The translations under genes and the position numbers were made by a program. Below are positions 31,968-38,684 of a stretch of DNA of 43,723 nt, one piece after another (position 1 is the first letter of the stretch; every line of letters begins with the position of its first letter). The stretch lies in the NCBI GenBank assembly GCA_030683705.1, contig JAUXPP010000074.1, forward strand, positions 1 to 43,723, read 5' to 3'. The DNA comes from Polaromonas sp. (GTDB taxonomy: Bacteria > Pseudomonadota > Gammaproteobacteria > Burkholderiales > Burkholderiaceae_C). A model generated the notes under the pieces. That model saw nothing but the letters and a program-made list of their open reading frames with translations. It was not told where the DNA came from and ran no database searches.

Positions 31968-32309
31968 ATGGAAACAAAAACCCTCGATGAAGTTGCAGCC
32001 GTGCGCGCCCTGGCGGCGCTGGCCCAGGCCCAGCGCCTGCGCACCTTCCGCGCGCTGGTGGTGGCCGGGCCCGACGGCCTGACGCCGGGCGCGATCGCCG
32101 ACAAGCTGGACGTCGCGCCCAGCGCCTTGTCCTTCCACCTCAAGGAACTGGCGCATTCCGGCCTGGTCAGCAGCGAGCCGCGCGGCCGCAACCTGATCTA
32201 CCGCGCCGACTTCGGGCAGATGAACGCCCTGCTGGCTTATATGACCGAGCATTGCTGCCAGGGCGAGGCTTGCGAGGTCGCGAGCGACGCAACTTGCGAC
32301 AACTGCTGA
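31968..32309 (+). CDS. arsR: Arsenic-responsive repressor ArsR
   Basis: SmtB/ArsR-family winged-helix repressor, 113 residues. The helix-turn-helix is GAIADKLDVAPSALSFHLKELAHSGLV. The As(III) site is not the helix-3 CVCDLC type. Instead the C-terminus has Cys96, Cys97 and Cys102 (EHCCQGEAC), as in the Acidithiobacillus-type ArsR, plus two more Cys at the very end (CDNC). It represses the divergent arsC-arsH and its own operon through the operator that abuts its start. Confidence 0.96.
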   Translation: METKTLDEVAAVRALAALAQAQRLRTFRALVVAGPDGLTPGAIADKLDVAPSALSFHLKELAHSGLVSSEPRGRNLIYRADFGQMNALLAYMTEHCCQGEACEVASDATCDNC

Positions 32310-32321
32310 CCGGGGCGCCGC

Positions 32322-33653
32322 GTGAACCTCGCCGAGACCCTGAACCTCGGGTGCCTGTGCCGCACCCTGAACCCCGAGCGTTTGCGCCAGCAGCTCGAAA
32401 CCGACCCCTGCCTGCAAGGCATGCTGGACGGGCTGGCGACCACCCACCCGCACCTGTTTTCTGAAACCGCGGTGTTCGTGGACACCGGCATGCGCGCCGC
32501 CGTGAGCCAGGCGATCGCGGCCATCGAGCGTGTGGCCGCCCTGCCCGCTTACCAGGCGCTGGCGCTGGCCCAGGCCACCGACATCGCCCGTCACGACTTC
32601 GGCCCTGCGGGCGTTTTCATGGGCTACGACTTTCACCTCGGCGACGACGGCCCGCGGCTGATCGAGATCAACACCAATGCCGGCGGCGCGCTGCTCAATG
32701 CCGCGCTGGCACGCGCCCACCGCGACTGCTGCGAACCGATGCAGGGGCTGATGGATGCTTCCAGCGACCTGACGCACATCAACCAGGCCTTTGTCGACAT
32801 GTTCCGCGGCGAGTGGCAGGCCCAGCGCGGCGAGCAGCCGCTGCGCAGCGTGCTGATCACCGACGATGCACCGCAAGCGCAATACCTCGCGCCCGAATTT
32901 GCGCTGGCACGGCAACTGTTACTCGCGCACGGCATCAGCGCCGCGGTGGGCGATGCGCGTGAGCTGTTGTGGAAAGATGGCGCGTTGTGGCACCCGGCGC
33001 TACCGGGCGTGGCGGTGGACCTGGTTTACAACCGCCTGACCGACTTCAGCCTGTCCGACCCCAGCCACGAAGCCCTGCGCAGCGCCTATGTGGCCGGTAC
33101 GGCGGTCGTCACGCCGCACCCGCGCGCGCATGCGCTGTTCGCCGACAAGCGCAACCTCATCACGCTCGGCGACGACGCCCTGCTGGCGTCCTGGGGCGTG
33201 TCCGCGGAAGACCGGCGCATCCTGCAAGCCGTGGTGCCGCACACCGAACTCGTCACGGCGGCGCATGCCGATGCACTGTGGGCCAGGCGGCGCCAGCTGT
33301 TCTTCAAACCTGTCGCGGGTTATGGCGCCAAGGCCGCCTACCGCGGCGACAAACTCACGCGCGGCGTCTGGGCCGGCATCCTGGCCGGCGGATTTATCGC
33401 GCAGGCGCTGGTGCCGCCCAGCGAACGCCTGGTCGACGTCGATGGGGTGCCGACCCGGCTGAAGCTGGACCTGCGTGCCTACACCTGGCGGGGCCGGGTG
33501 CAGTTGCTGGCGGCCCGCACCTACACCGGCCAGACCACCAATTTCCGCACCGCCGGCGGCGGCTTTTCACCGGTGGTGGTGCTGCCCGCCATCACGCTGG
33601 ATGCGGACGCCCGCCCTCTCCCACCCCTCGCCGCCTGCCTCCCCGCCCCTTGA
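32322..33653 (+). CDS. Unnamed circularly permuted ATP-grasp-like protein of the ars operon
   Basis: A 443-residue protein. GYDFHLGDDGPRLIEINTNAGG (101-122) has the E-x-N metal-binding motif (Glu115, Asn117) that normally closes an ATP-grasp domain. Here it precedes the lysine/glycine loop FFKPVAGYGAKAAY (327-340), the LDLR strand (382-385) and TTNFRTAGGGF (405-415). That order suggests a circular permutation. ATP-grasp enzymes join a carboxylate to an amine or thiol. An N-terminal CLC pair (11-13) is also present. The GTG start is 12 bases after arsR, so it is expressed with the operon. I know no assigned function. Making or modifying a thiol for arsenic binding is one speculation. Confidence 0.72.
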   Translation: MNLAETLNLGCLCRTLNPERLRQQLETDPCLQGMLDGLATTHPHLFSETAVFVDTGMRAAVSQAIAAIERVAALPAYQALALAQATDIARHDFGPAGVFMGYDFHLGDDGPRLIEINTNAGGALLNAALARAHRDCCEPMQGLMDASSDLTHINQAFVDMFRGEWQAQRGEQPLRSVLITDDAPQAQYLAPEFALARQLLLAHGISAAVGDARELLWKDGALWHPALPGVAVDLVYNRLTDFSLSDPSHEALRSAYVAGTAVVTPHPRAHALFADKRNLITLGDDALLASWGVSAEDRRILQAVVPHTELVTAAHADALWARRRQLFFKPVAGYGAKAAYRGDKLTRGVWAGILAGGFIAQALVPPSERLVDVDGVPTRLKLDLRAYTWRGRVQLLAARTYTGQTTNFRTAGGGFSPVVVLPAITLDADARPLPPLAACLPAP

Positions 33654-33674
33654 AACTTCAACCTGGAGCCTGTC

Positions 33675-34145
33675 ATGAAACGTTTTCACGTCCACATGCA
33701 TGTCGAAGACCTCGACAAAAACATCGCCTTTTATTCGGCCATGTTCGGCGTGCAGCCAGCGCGCAAGGAAAGTGACTACGCGAAGTGGATGCTGCTGGAC
33801 CCGCCGGTCAACTTCGCCATCTCGACCCGCGGCAGCGCCACCGGCGTGGACCACCTGGGCATCCAGGTGGATTCGTCCGCCGAACTGGCCGGCCTCCGGG
33901 CCAGTGCCGGCGCAGCGGCGCTGACCTTGCAGGACAACGGCGAAACCACCTGCTGCTATGCCCGCAGCGACAAATACTGGCTGACCGACCCGCAGGGCGT
34001 GGCCTGGGAGCAGTTCCACACGCTGGACGGCATCCCGGTGTTCAGCGAGAAAAAACCCGAAACAAATACGACTCCAGCGCCCGCCTGCTGTGCGCCCGCA
34101 GCTACAAAAATTGTAGCGATCACCCCTTCCACCACCTGCTGCTGA
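33675..34145 (+). CDS. arsI: ArsI-like C-As lyase (ArsI/CadI glyoxalase family)
   Basis: VOC-fold dioxygenase, 156 residues, that in characterised members breaks the carbon-arsenic bond of trivalent organoarsenicals. The expected Fe ligands are visible: His5/His7 in KRFHVHMHV, His60 in GVDHLGIQV and Glu112 in GVAWEQFHTLDG. The substrate Cys pair is Cys93-Cys94 in ETTCCYARSDKYW. A C-terminal extension of about 28 residues carries two more CC pairs and is partly encoded by a palindrome. GGAG lies before the ATG. CadI-type cadmium-induced proteins are close relatives. Confidence 0.93.
   Translation: MKRFHVHMHVEDLDKNIAFYSAMFGVQPARKESDYAKWMLLDPPVNFAISTRGSATGVDHLGIQVDSSAELAGLRASAGAAALTLQDNGETTCCYARSDKYWLTDPQGVAWEQFHTLDGIPVFSEKKPETNTTPAPACCAPAATKIVAITPSTTCC
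34101..34117. repeat. Palindrome inside the arsI 3' end
   Basis: GCTACAA-AAA-TTGTAGC, perfect 7-bp arms, resembles the GCT-N-AGC head of the Comamonadaceae repeat. It encodes part of the arsI Cys-rich tail. It could be a solo head element; there is no tail sequence. Confidence 0.5.
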
Positions 34146-34154
34146 AAGAACCCC

Positions 34155-34655
34155 ATGAGCGACCGCGTGATCCATGTCCTGTTTCTCTGCACCCACAACT
34201 CGGCCCGCAGCATCCTGGCCGAAGCCACCCTGAACCACATGGCCAGGGGCCGCTTCAAGGCCTTCTCGGCCGGCAGCAGTCCGCGCGACAACCAGCAGCC
34301 CAACCCGCTGGCGCTGAAGGTGCTGGCCAACGCCGGCATCCCGACCGAAGGCCTGCGCAGCAAAAGCTGGGACGAGTTCGGGAGAGAGGAGTCCCCGGTG
34401 ATGGATTTAGTCATTACCGTCTGCGACAACGCCGCCGGCGAGGTCTGCCCCTACTGGCCCGGCCAGCCCGCCACGGCGCACTGGGGTTACCCCGATCCGT
34501 CCGACGTGTCAGGTGACGAGGCGCAAAGACTGGAAGCGTTCAACCAGACCCTGATGGCGATACGCCGCCGGCTCGAGCTGTTGGTCAACCTGCCACCCGA
34601 CAAGCTGGAGCGGGCCATGGTGCAACAGGCCGCGCGCGATTTGTCACGTTCATGA
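34155..34655 (+). CDS. arsC: Arsenate reductase, low-molecular-weight phosphatase type
   Basis: A 166-residue LMW-PTP-fold protein. The P-loop CX5R is CTHNSARS (Cys12), with the ArsC-like extension ILAEATLNH. The second part has FSAGSSPRDNQQPNPLAL and TVCDNAAGEVCPYWPGQPATAHWGYPDPS, with the Cys residues used for relay in thioredoxin- or glutathione-coupled members. It is unrelated in fold to the glutaredoxin-type ArsC encoded at 31482. Its stop overlaps the aqpS start by ATGA, so reductase and channel are coupled. Confidence 0.94.
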   Translation: MSDRVIHVLFLCTHNSARSILAEATLNHMARGRFKAFSAGSSPRDNQQPNPLALKVLANAGIPTEGLRSKSWDEFGREESPVMDLVITVCDNAAGEVCPYWPGQPATAHWGYPDPSDVSGDEAQRLEAFNQTLMAIRRRLELLVNLPPDKLERAMVQQAARDLSRS

Positions 34656-35365
34656 GCGGCCCCGCACCCGCCGCTGCCGTCGCAGTGCCGCAGCTGACGC
34701 AGCGCCTGTTCGCCGAGTTTCTGGGCACGGCTGCCCTGCTCTGCGCCGTGATCGGCTCGGGCATCATGGCCGAACGCCTGGCGGGCGGCAACACCGCCAT
34801 CGCCCTGCTGGCCAACACCCTGGCCACGGTTTTTGCCCTGTACGTGCTGATCGAAACCCTGGGGCCGGTCAGCGGCGCGCACTTCAACCCGCTGGTGACC
34901 CTGGTTTTGGCATCAAAAATGCCTCCAGCCCATGGCAGGTGGGCGCAACCAGCTCTTTTTTTCATAGCAGCGCAGCTGACGGGTGCGATAGCCGGGGCCT
35001 GGCTGGCGCATGCCATGTTCGACATGAGCGTGCTCCAGTTCAGCGGCAAGCTGCGCACCGGCTGGGGCCAGTGGCTGGCCGAAGCGGTGGCGACCGCCGG
35101 GCTGGTGCTGGTGATCCTGCGCGCGCCGCCCGGCAAGGCGGCCGCACTGGTGGCTTGTTATATAGGCGCGGCCTACTGGTTCACCGCCAGCACCTCGTTT
35201 GCCAACCCGGCTGCGGTGCTGGGCCGGATGTTCTCGGACAGCTTCGCCGGCATTGCGCCGGCCAGCGCGGCCGGTTTTGTGATCGCTGAAGCCGCCGGCG
35301 CGGTGGCCGGCGTGCTGCTGAGCCGCGGCCTGGGTCCCACAGCCACCGATTCCCGCACGGCTTGA
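34652..35365 (+). CDS. aqpS: AqpS-like aquaglyceroporin of the ars operon
   Basis: Six-helix channel of the MIP family, 237 residues. The two pore motifs are HFNPLVTL (NPL instead of NPA) and FANPAAVLGR (NPA with the downstream Arg). In Sinorhizobium, AqpS next to ArsC lets arsenite formed inside the cell leave down its gradient in place of ArsB. The same arrangement is seen here. The segment just after the first NPx motif (about residues 86-106) is encoded by an in-frame copy of the dispersed repeat, so loop B/helix 3 is unusual. The start overlaps the LMW arsC stop. Confidence 0.9.
   Translation: MSGPAPAAAVAVPQLTQRLFAEFLGTAALLCAVIGSGIMAERLAGGNTAIALLANTLATVFALYVLIETLGPVSGAHFNPLVTLVLASKMPPAHGRWAQPALFFIAAQLTGAIAGAWLAHAMFDMSVLQFSGKLRTGWGQWLAEAVATAGLVLVILRAPPGKAAALVACYIGAAYWFTASTSFANPAAVLGRMFSDSFAGIAPASAAGFVIAEAAGAVAGVLLSRGLGPTATDSRTA
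34906..34968 (-). repeat. Comamonadaceae-type palindromic repeat, copy 5 (inside aqpS)
   Basis: Read on the minus strand: head GCTATGAAAAAAAGAGC, then TGGTTGCGCCCACC and a tail ending in a GATGCCA-like variant. The plus strand keeps the aqpS frame open through it, encoding the stretch from VLASKMPP to LFFIAA. Confidence 0.65.
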
Positions 35366-35393
35366 ACATCATCGCTGCCCGCCCCAGCCGCCC

Positions 35394-36584
35394 ATGAAGG
35401 CGAACCGCAGCCTCACCATCACCAGCCTGGGCATCGCGCAGACGCTGGCCTGGGCGTCCAGCTACTACCTGCCGGCCATGCTGGCAACCTCCATGGCGCG
35501 CGACCTGGGCATCAGCGCGCCCACGGTGTTCCTCGGTTTTTCGCTGGCGCTGGTGGTGTCGGCCCTGCTCGGGCCGCTGGCCGGCCAACTGATAGACCGT
35601 TACGGCGGCCGTCCCGTGCTGGCCGCCAACAGCGTCATCTTTGCCGCCGGCCTGGCCGGGCTGGCCCTGGCGCAGGGGCCGCTCGGCATGATGATCGCCT
35701 GGGCCGTGCTGGGGGTGGCGATGGCGGCCGGCCTCTACGAAGCCGCCTTTGCCGCGCTGGTGCATCTCTACGGCAAGGACGCGCGCGGCGCCATCACCGG
35801 CATCACCCTGTTCGCCGGTTTTGCCAGCACCGTGGGCTGGCCGCTGTCGGCCTGGCTGGAACTCGAATGGGGCTGGCGCGCAGCCTGCTTCGTCTGGGCC
35901 GGCCTGCACCTGGTCGTGGCGCTGCCGCTGAACCTGACGCTGCCCGCGTCCCCTGTTGCTCACCTCGTGCAGGGCGCGCCCGCTGCCGATCCAGCCACCG
36001 ACAGCGTGCCCGCCGCGGCCGGCACGCAGAACACCACGCGTACCGCCGTGTTGCTGGCTTTTGTCTTCGCCGTGACCTGGTTCATCAGCACCGCCATGGC
36101 GGCGCACCTGCCGCGCTTGCTGCAGATCCAGGGCGTGCCGCTGGCCACCGCGCTGGTCTTCGCCGGCCTGGTCGGGCCGGCGCAGGTGGCCGGGCGGCTG
36201 CTGGAATACGGGCTGCTGCGCAACATCCACCCGCTGGTCTCGGCGCGTGTGGCCGGCGTCATGCACACGCTGGGCGCCGTGATTTTTCTGTTCATCGGCG
36301 TGCCGGCCGGCGCGGTATTCACCGTGCTGCACGGCGCCGGCAACGGCGTGCTGACGATCGCCAAGGGCACCTTGCCGCTGGTGCTGTTCGGCGTGAAGGA
36401 CTATGGTGCGCGCCAGGGCCTGCTGATGGTGCCGGCGCGTTTTGCGCAGGCCCTGTCACCCTGGCTGTTCGGCCTGGCGCTGGACCGCTTCGGCGGCGGC
36501 GCCTTGTGGTTCTCCGCAGCGCTGGGCGCGCTGGCGTTTGCGGCGCTGATGGCGCTGCGGGACACCTCGGGGCACGGCAAGTAA
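35394..36584 (+). CDS. MFS transporter of the ars operon
   Basis: A 396-residue major facilitator with about 12 membrane segments. The A-motif-like [17 protein letters not shown] lies between helices 2 and 3. The protein is of the type often found in proteobacterial ars operons. Relatives export arsenite or organoarsenicals (ArsK, ArsJ, ArsP are examples of non-homologous or related exporters), but no gapdh gene sits beside it, which argues against ArsJ. It lies 28 bases after aqpS. As no arsB or acr3 is visible, this is the best candidate active exporter of the cluster (inferred). Confidence 0.85.
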   Translation: MKANRSLTITSLGIAQTLAWASSYYLPAMLATSMARDLGISAPTVFLGFSLALVVSALLGPLAGQLIDRYGGRPVLAANSVIFAAGLAGLALAQGPLGMMIAWAVLGVAMAAGLYEAAFAALVHLYGKDARGAITGITLFAGFASTVGWPLSAWLELEWGWRAACFVWAGLHLVVALPLNLTLPASPVAHLVQGAPAADPATDSVPAAAGTQNTTRTAVLLAFVFAVTWFISTAMAAHLPRLLQIQGVPLATALVFAGLVGPAQVAGRLLEYGLLRNIHPLVSARVAGVMHTLGAVIFLFIGVPAGAVFTVLHGAGNGVLTIAKGTLPLVLFGVKDYGARQGLLMVPARFAQALSPWLFGLALDRFGGGALWFSAALGALAFAALMALRDTSGHGK

Positions 36585-36609
36585 ACTGGCCCGGCATTTC
36601 AAGATTGCC

Positions 36610-36927
36610 ATGAAAACCCTGCTGCTCTACCTTGCCACCGCGCTCGCCGAAATTGTCGGCTGTTACTTGCCCTGGCTGTGGCTCAGCAAAAGCGGCTCCG
36701 TCTGGCTGCTGCTGCCTGCGGCCGGCAGCCTGGCGCTGTTTGTCTGGTTGCTGACCTTGCACGACACCGCTTCCGGCCGCGTGTATGCCGCCTATGGCGG
36801 GGTGTATATCGCGATGGCGCTGGGTTGGCTGTGGGCCGTGGACGGTGTACGGCCCACGCCCTGGGACATCGCCGGCGTGGCGATCTGCCTGGCTGGCGCC
36901 GGCCTGATCGCTTACCAGCCCAGATAG
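36610..36927 (+). CDS. YnfA/UPF0060 family small membrane protein
   Basis: A 105-residue protein with four membrane helices. The start [20 protein letters not shown] and the segment [25 protein letters not shown] are diagnostic of YnfA/UPF0060, relatives of small multidrug resistance transporters. It follows the MFS gene by 25 bases and is the last gene of the ars operon. YnfA-like genes recur in metal and arsenic clusters, but the substrate is not established. It is convergent with the MerR gene, one base apart. Confidence 0.92.
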   Translation: MKTLLLYLATALAEIVGCYLPWLWLSKSGSVWLLLPAAGSLALFVWLLTLHDTASGRVYAAYGGVYIAMALGWLWAVDGVRPTPWDIAGVAICLAGAGLIAYQPR

Positions 36928-36928
36928 A

Positions 36929-37393
36929 TCAGCCGCAGCACGGGCCCGGTATGGCAGACACCGGGACGGGCAGGCTGATGTCCTTGAGGATGGAGCATTC
37001 AGGCGCAGGGCCGCCCAGGCATTGTTCGCCACACGACTTCACAAACCGGGCCAGGCTGGTCTGCAGGGCCTGCAGCTCGGCGATTTTGGCGCGCACCGCG
37101 TCAAGATGCACCTGCGCGATATCGCGGGCCTCCACACAATTTTTATCCGCGCTGGAAGACAGCGAGAGCAAAGCCCGCGTATCGTCGATGGAAAAACCAA
37201 AGTCCCGGCAATGGCGAATCAGCGTCAGCACGTCCTGGGCATCGCTGCTGTACACCCGATGGCCGCTGGGTTTGCGTTGCGCCGCAGGAATCAGACCTAC
37301 CTCTTCGTAATAGCGGATGGCCGAGACACTCAAGCCGCACCGCTCGGCCAGCAGCCCGATGCTCAATAACCCCGAGGGGTACAGGTCATTCAT
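36929..37393 (-). CDS. MerR family metal-responsive regulator
   Basis: A 154-residue regulator. The helix-turn-helix is SIGLLAERCGLSVSAIRYYEEVGLI. Cys86 (KNCVEARDIAQVHLDAV) and Cys121, Cys125 and Cys133 (CGEQCLGGPAPEC) lie close to the pattern of MerR/PbrR metal sites, where the first two Cys are also 35 residues apart. The C-terminus ends in PCCG. It probably senses a thiophilic heavy metal. It is divergent from a Cys-rich small membrane protein, with a 19-base-spacer promoter between. Confidence 0.92.
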   Translation of the reverse strand: MNDLYPSGLLSIGLLAERCGLSVSAIRYYEEVGLIPAAQRKPSGHRVYSSDAQDVLTLIRHCRDFGFSIDDTRALLSLSSSADKNCVEARDIAQVHLDAVRAKIAELQALQTSLARFVKSCGEQCLGGPAPECSILKDISLPVPVSAIPGPCCG

Positions 37394-37401
37394 TTTTTTC
37401 C

Positions 37402-37432
37402 TTGCATCTCAAGCAACTTGAGATTTTAGAGT
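37402..37432 (+). promoter_or_regulatory. MerR-type promoter with 19-base spacer (Cys-rich membrane protein)
   Basis: -35 TTGCAT (37402-37407), exactly 19 bases, -10 TAGAGT (37427-37432). The spacer carries a perfect dyad ATCTCAAG-CAA-CTTGAGAT (37406-37424). It has the same architecture and the same -10 as the site at 29256 but a different dyad sequence. Confidence 0.9.
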
Positions 37433-37475
37433 CGGCTGACGGGAATTGCCCCGTATTTCGCTATGAAAGAAAAAC

Positions 37476-37793
37476 ATGAAAAAACCTGTTCTGGCTGTGT
37501 TGGGTGTGGCGGGCGCATGCGCCGCATGTTGCGCCATCCCGCTGGCGATTCCCCTTCTCGGCGGCCTGTCACTGGCGGGCGCTGGTTTCATGAGTTGGGG
37601 CACCCTGAGCACGGGCCCGGTCTGGCTGCCTTGGGCCGTCGGGGCACTGGCCACCGCCGCCCTTGTGATGGCGGCAGGGTTCATGCAGCGTCGCAAGAAT
37701 GCGTGCCCGGCAACTCCTGCGGCCCCGGCCTGCAGCGTGGGCGGCGACAGCCCGGAGGCAGGCTCATGCGGCTGCGCCCCCAGCAAGTCATAA
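37476..37793 (+). CDS. Small Cys-rich membrane protein, MerT/MerF-like metal transporter candidate
   Basis: A 105-residue protein with two membrane helices (about 5-35 and 48-70). The first contains GACAACCAIPLAIPLLGG, a C-x2-CC motif followed by Pro. This resembles the vicinal Cys pairs in membrane helix 1 of MerT/MerF mercury importers. The C-terminal tail carries five more Cys (NACP, PACSVGG, GSCGCAPS). Control by the adjacent MerR supports a heavy-metal role. It is not a standard MerT and no merA or merP is present, so metal and direction are unknown. Confidence 0.72.
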   Translation: MKKPVLAVLGVAGACAACCAIPLAIPLLGGLSLAGAGFMSWGTLSTGPVWLPWAVGALATAALVMAAGFMQRRKNACPATPAAPACSVGGDSPEAGSCGCAPSKS

Positions 37794-37815
37794 AACCCGG
37801 CGAGCTCATGCCTGG

Positions 37816-37838
37816 GCGCTGACTGCGACCGTCAGCGC
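37816..37838. terminator. Hairpin between convergent genes
   Basis: Perfect 8-bp arms GCGCTGAC (37816-37823) and GTCAGCGC (37831-37838) around a 7-base loop, exactly filling the end of the gap between the Cys-rich protein gene and the convergent GNAT gene. There is no T-run, so it may only stabilise 3' ends. Confidence 0.55.
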
Positions 37839-38345
37839 TCAGCTTTCCCCCAGCCACTTCTGCAGAAACTGCGCATTCCCCAGCGCCGGGTCCAGCTGGT
37901 AACCGGCAAACCCGATGCGTTCGTACAACCTGATCGCCGGCGCATTGCCCTGCAGCACCTCCAGCGTGAGCTTGCAGGCGCCGCGTTCGCGCGCGATGGC
38001 CTCGACTTCGGCCAGCATCTGTTCGCCGACGCGGCGGCCGCGGTGGCTGGCCAGCACCACCAGGTCATGCACATTGACCAGCGGGCGGCAGGCGAAGGTG
38101 GAAAAACCCTCGAAACAGTTCACCAGCCCGACCGGCAAGGCGCCCTCGAAGGCCAGCACACTGAAAGCCTGCGGCCGCGCGGCCAGTTCCTGCACCAGAT
38201 GGGTTTTGGCAAAGTCACTGAGCGGCTGGCCGCCGCCGGCCGGGTCGCGCGCGTAGGCGTCGAGCAGGTCGATCAGTGCGCGGGCGTGTGCAGCATCGCG
38301 GTAGTCGGCGCGGACGATCTGGAGGGTGGCGGCAGGCAGGGTCAC
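37839..38345 (-). CDS. GNAT family N-acetyltransferase
   Basis: A GNAT-fold acetyltransferase. The acetyl-CoA pyrophosphate loop is VLASHRGRRVGEQML, preceded by VNVHDLVV and followed by LTLEVLQGNAPAIRLYERIGF, the usual motif order A then B. The frame stays open up to 38441, but its first codons lie inside a dispersed repeat. I therefore favour a GTG at 38345 (168 residues, close to the domain boundary); an ATG at 38417 is an alternative. The substrate is unknown. Confidence 0.85.
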   Translation of the reverse strand: MTLPAATLQIVRADYRDAAHARALIDLLDAYARDPAGGGQPLSDFAKTHLVQELAARPQAFSVLAFEGALPVGLVNCFEGFSTFACRPLVNVHDLVVLASHRGRRVGEQMLAEVEAIARERGACKLTLEVLQGNAPAIRLYERIGFAGYQLDPALGNAQFLQKWLGES

Positions 38346-38684
38346 AGGGACTTTCGGCGGAGTGGCGGGCAGCGGCGATTTTACGGGCCGCCTTGCGTCA
38401 TCCTGCCTTTCATGCATCAAATCGGCCGCTAGACCTTGCAAGACAAGCGTGGACAGCTATCAGATTCATAGCGAATCACGAGGTCCAGACGCTGCGCAGT
38501 TTGCGGCGCCGCTCTTTACCGGAGGTTTACGCTGGCATGTCAACCGCTACACCTGCGGCTGAAAGCTTGCAGTGATAATTCCTGACAGGAGTGGCAACAC
38601 CTGCGCGCGGCAAGCCGCCGGCGCGCAGCCGCCGCCCCGGCCACAACAAAAAATGCTGTTGAACAGCGGCAACAAGGACAGCTG
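38346..38684. other. Non-coding region before the RND pump genes
   Basis: About 339 bases. It holds a reversed Comamonadaceae-type repeat (38416-38472) and a GC hairpin with arms CTGCGCGC (38601-38608) and GCGCGCAG (38621-38628) in the leader of the pump operon. A GATAAT -10-like string near 38572 has no clear -35. No small gene is seen. Confidence 0.5.
38416..38472 (-). repeat. Comamonadaceae-type palindromic repeat, copy 6
   Basis: Read on the minus strand: head GCTATGAATCTGATAGC, then TGTCCACGCTTGTC and a tail ending GCCGATTTGAT. Opposite orientation to copies 1, 2 and 4. Confidence 0.72.
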
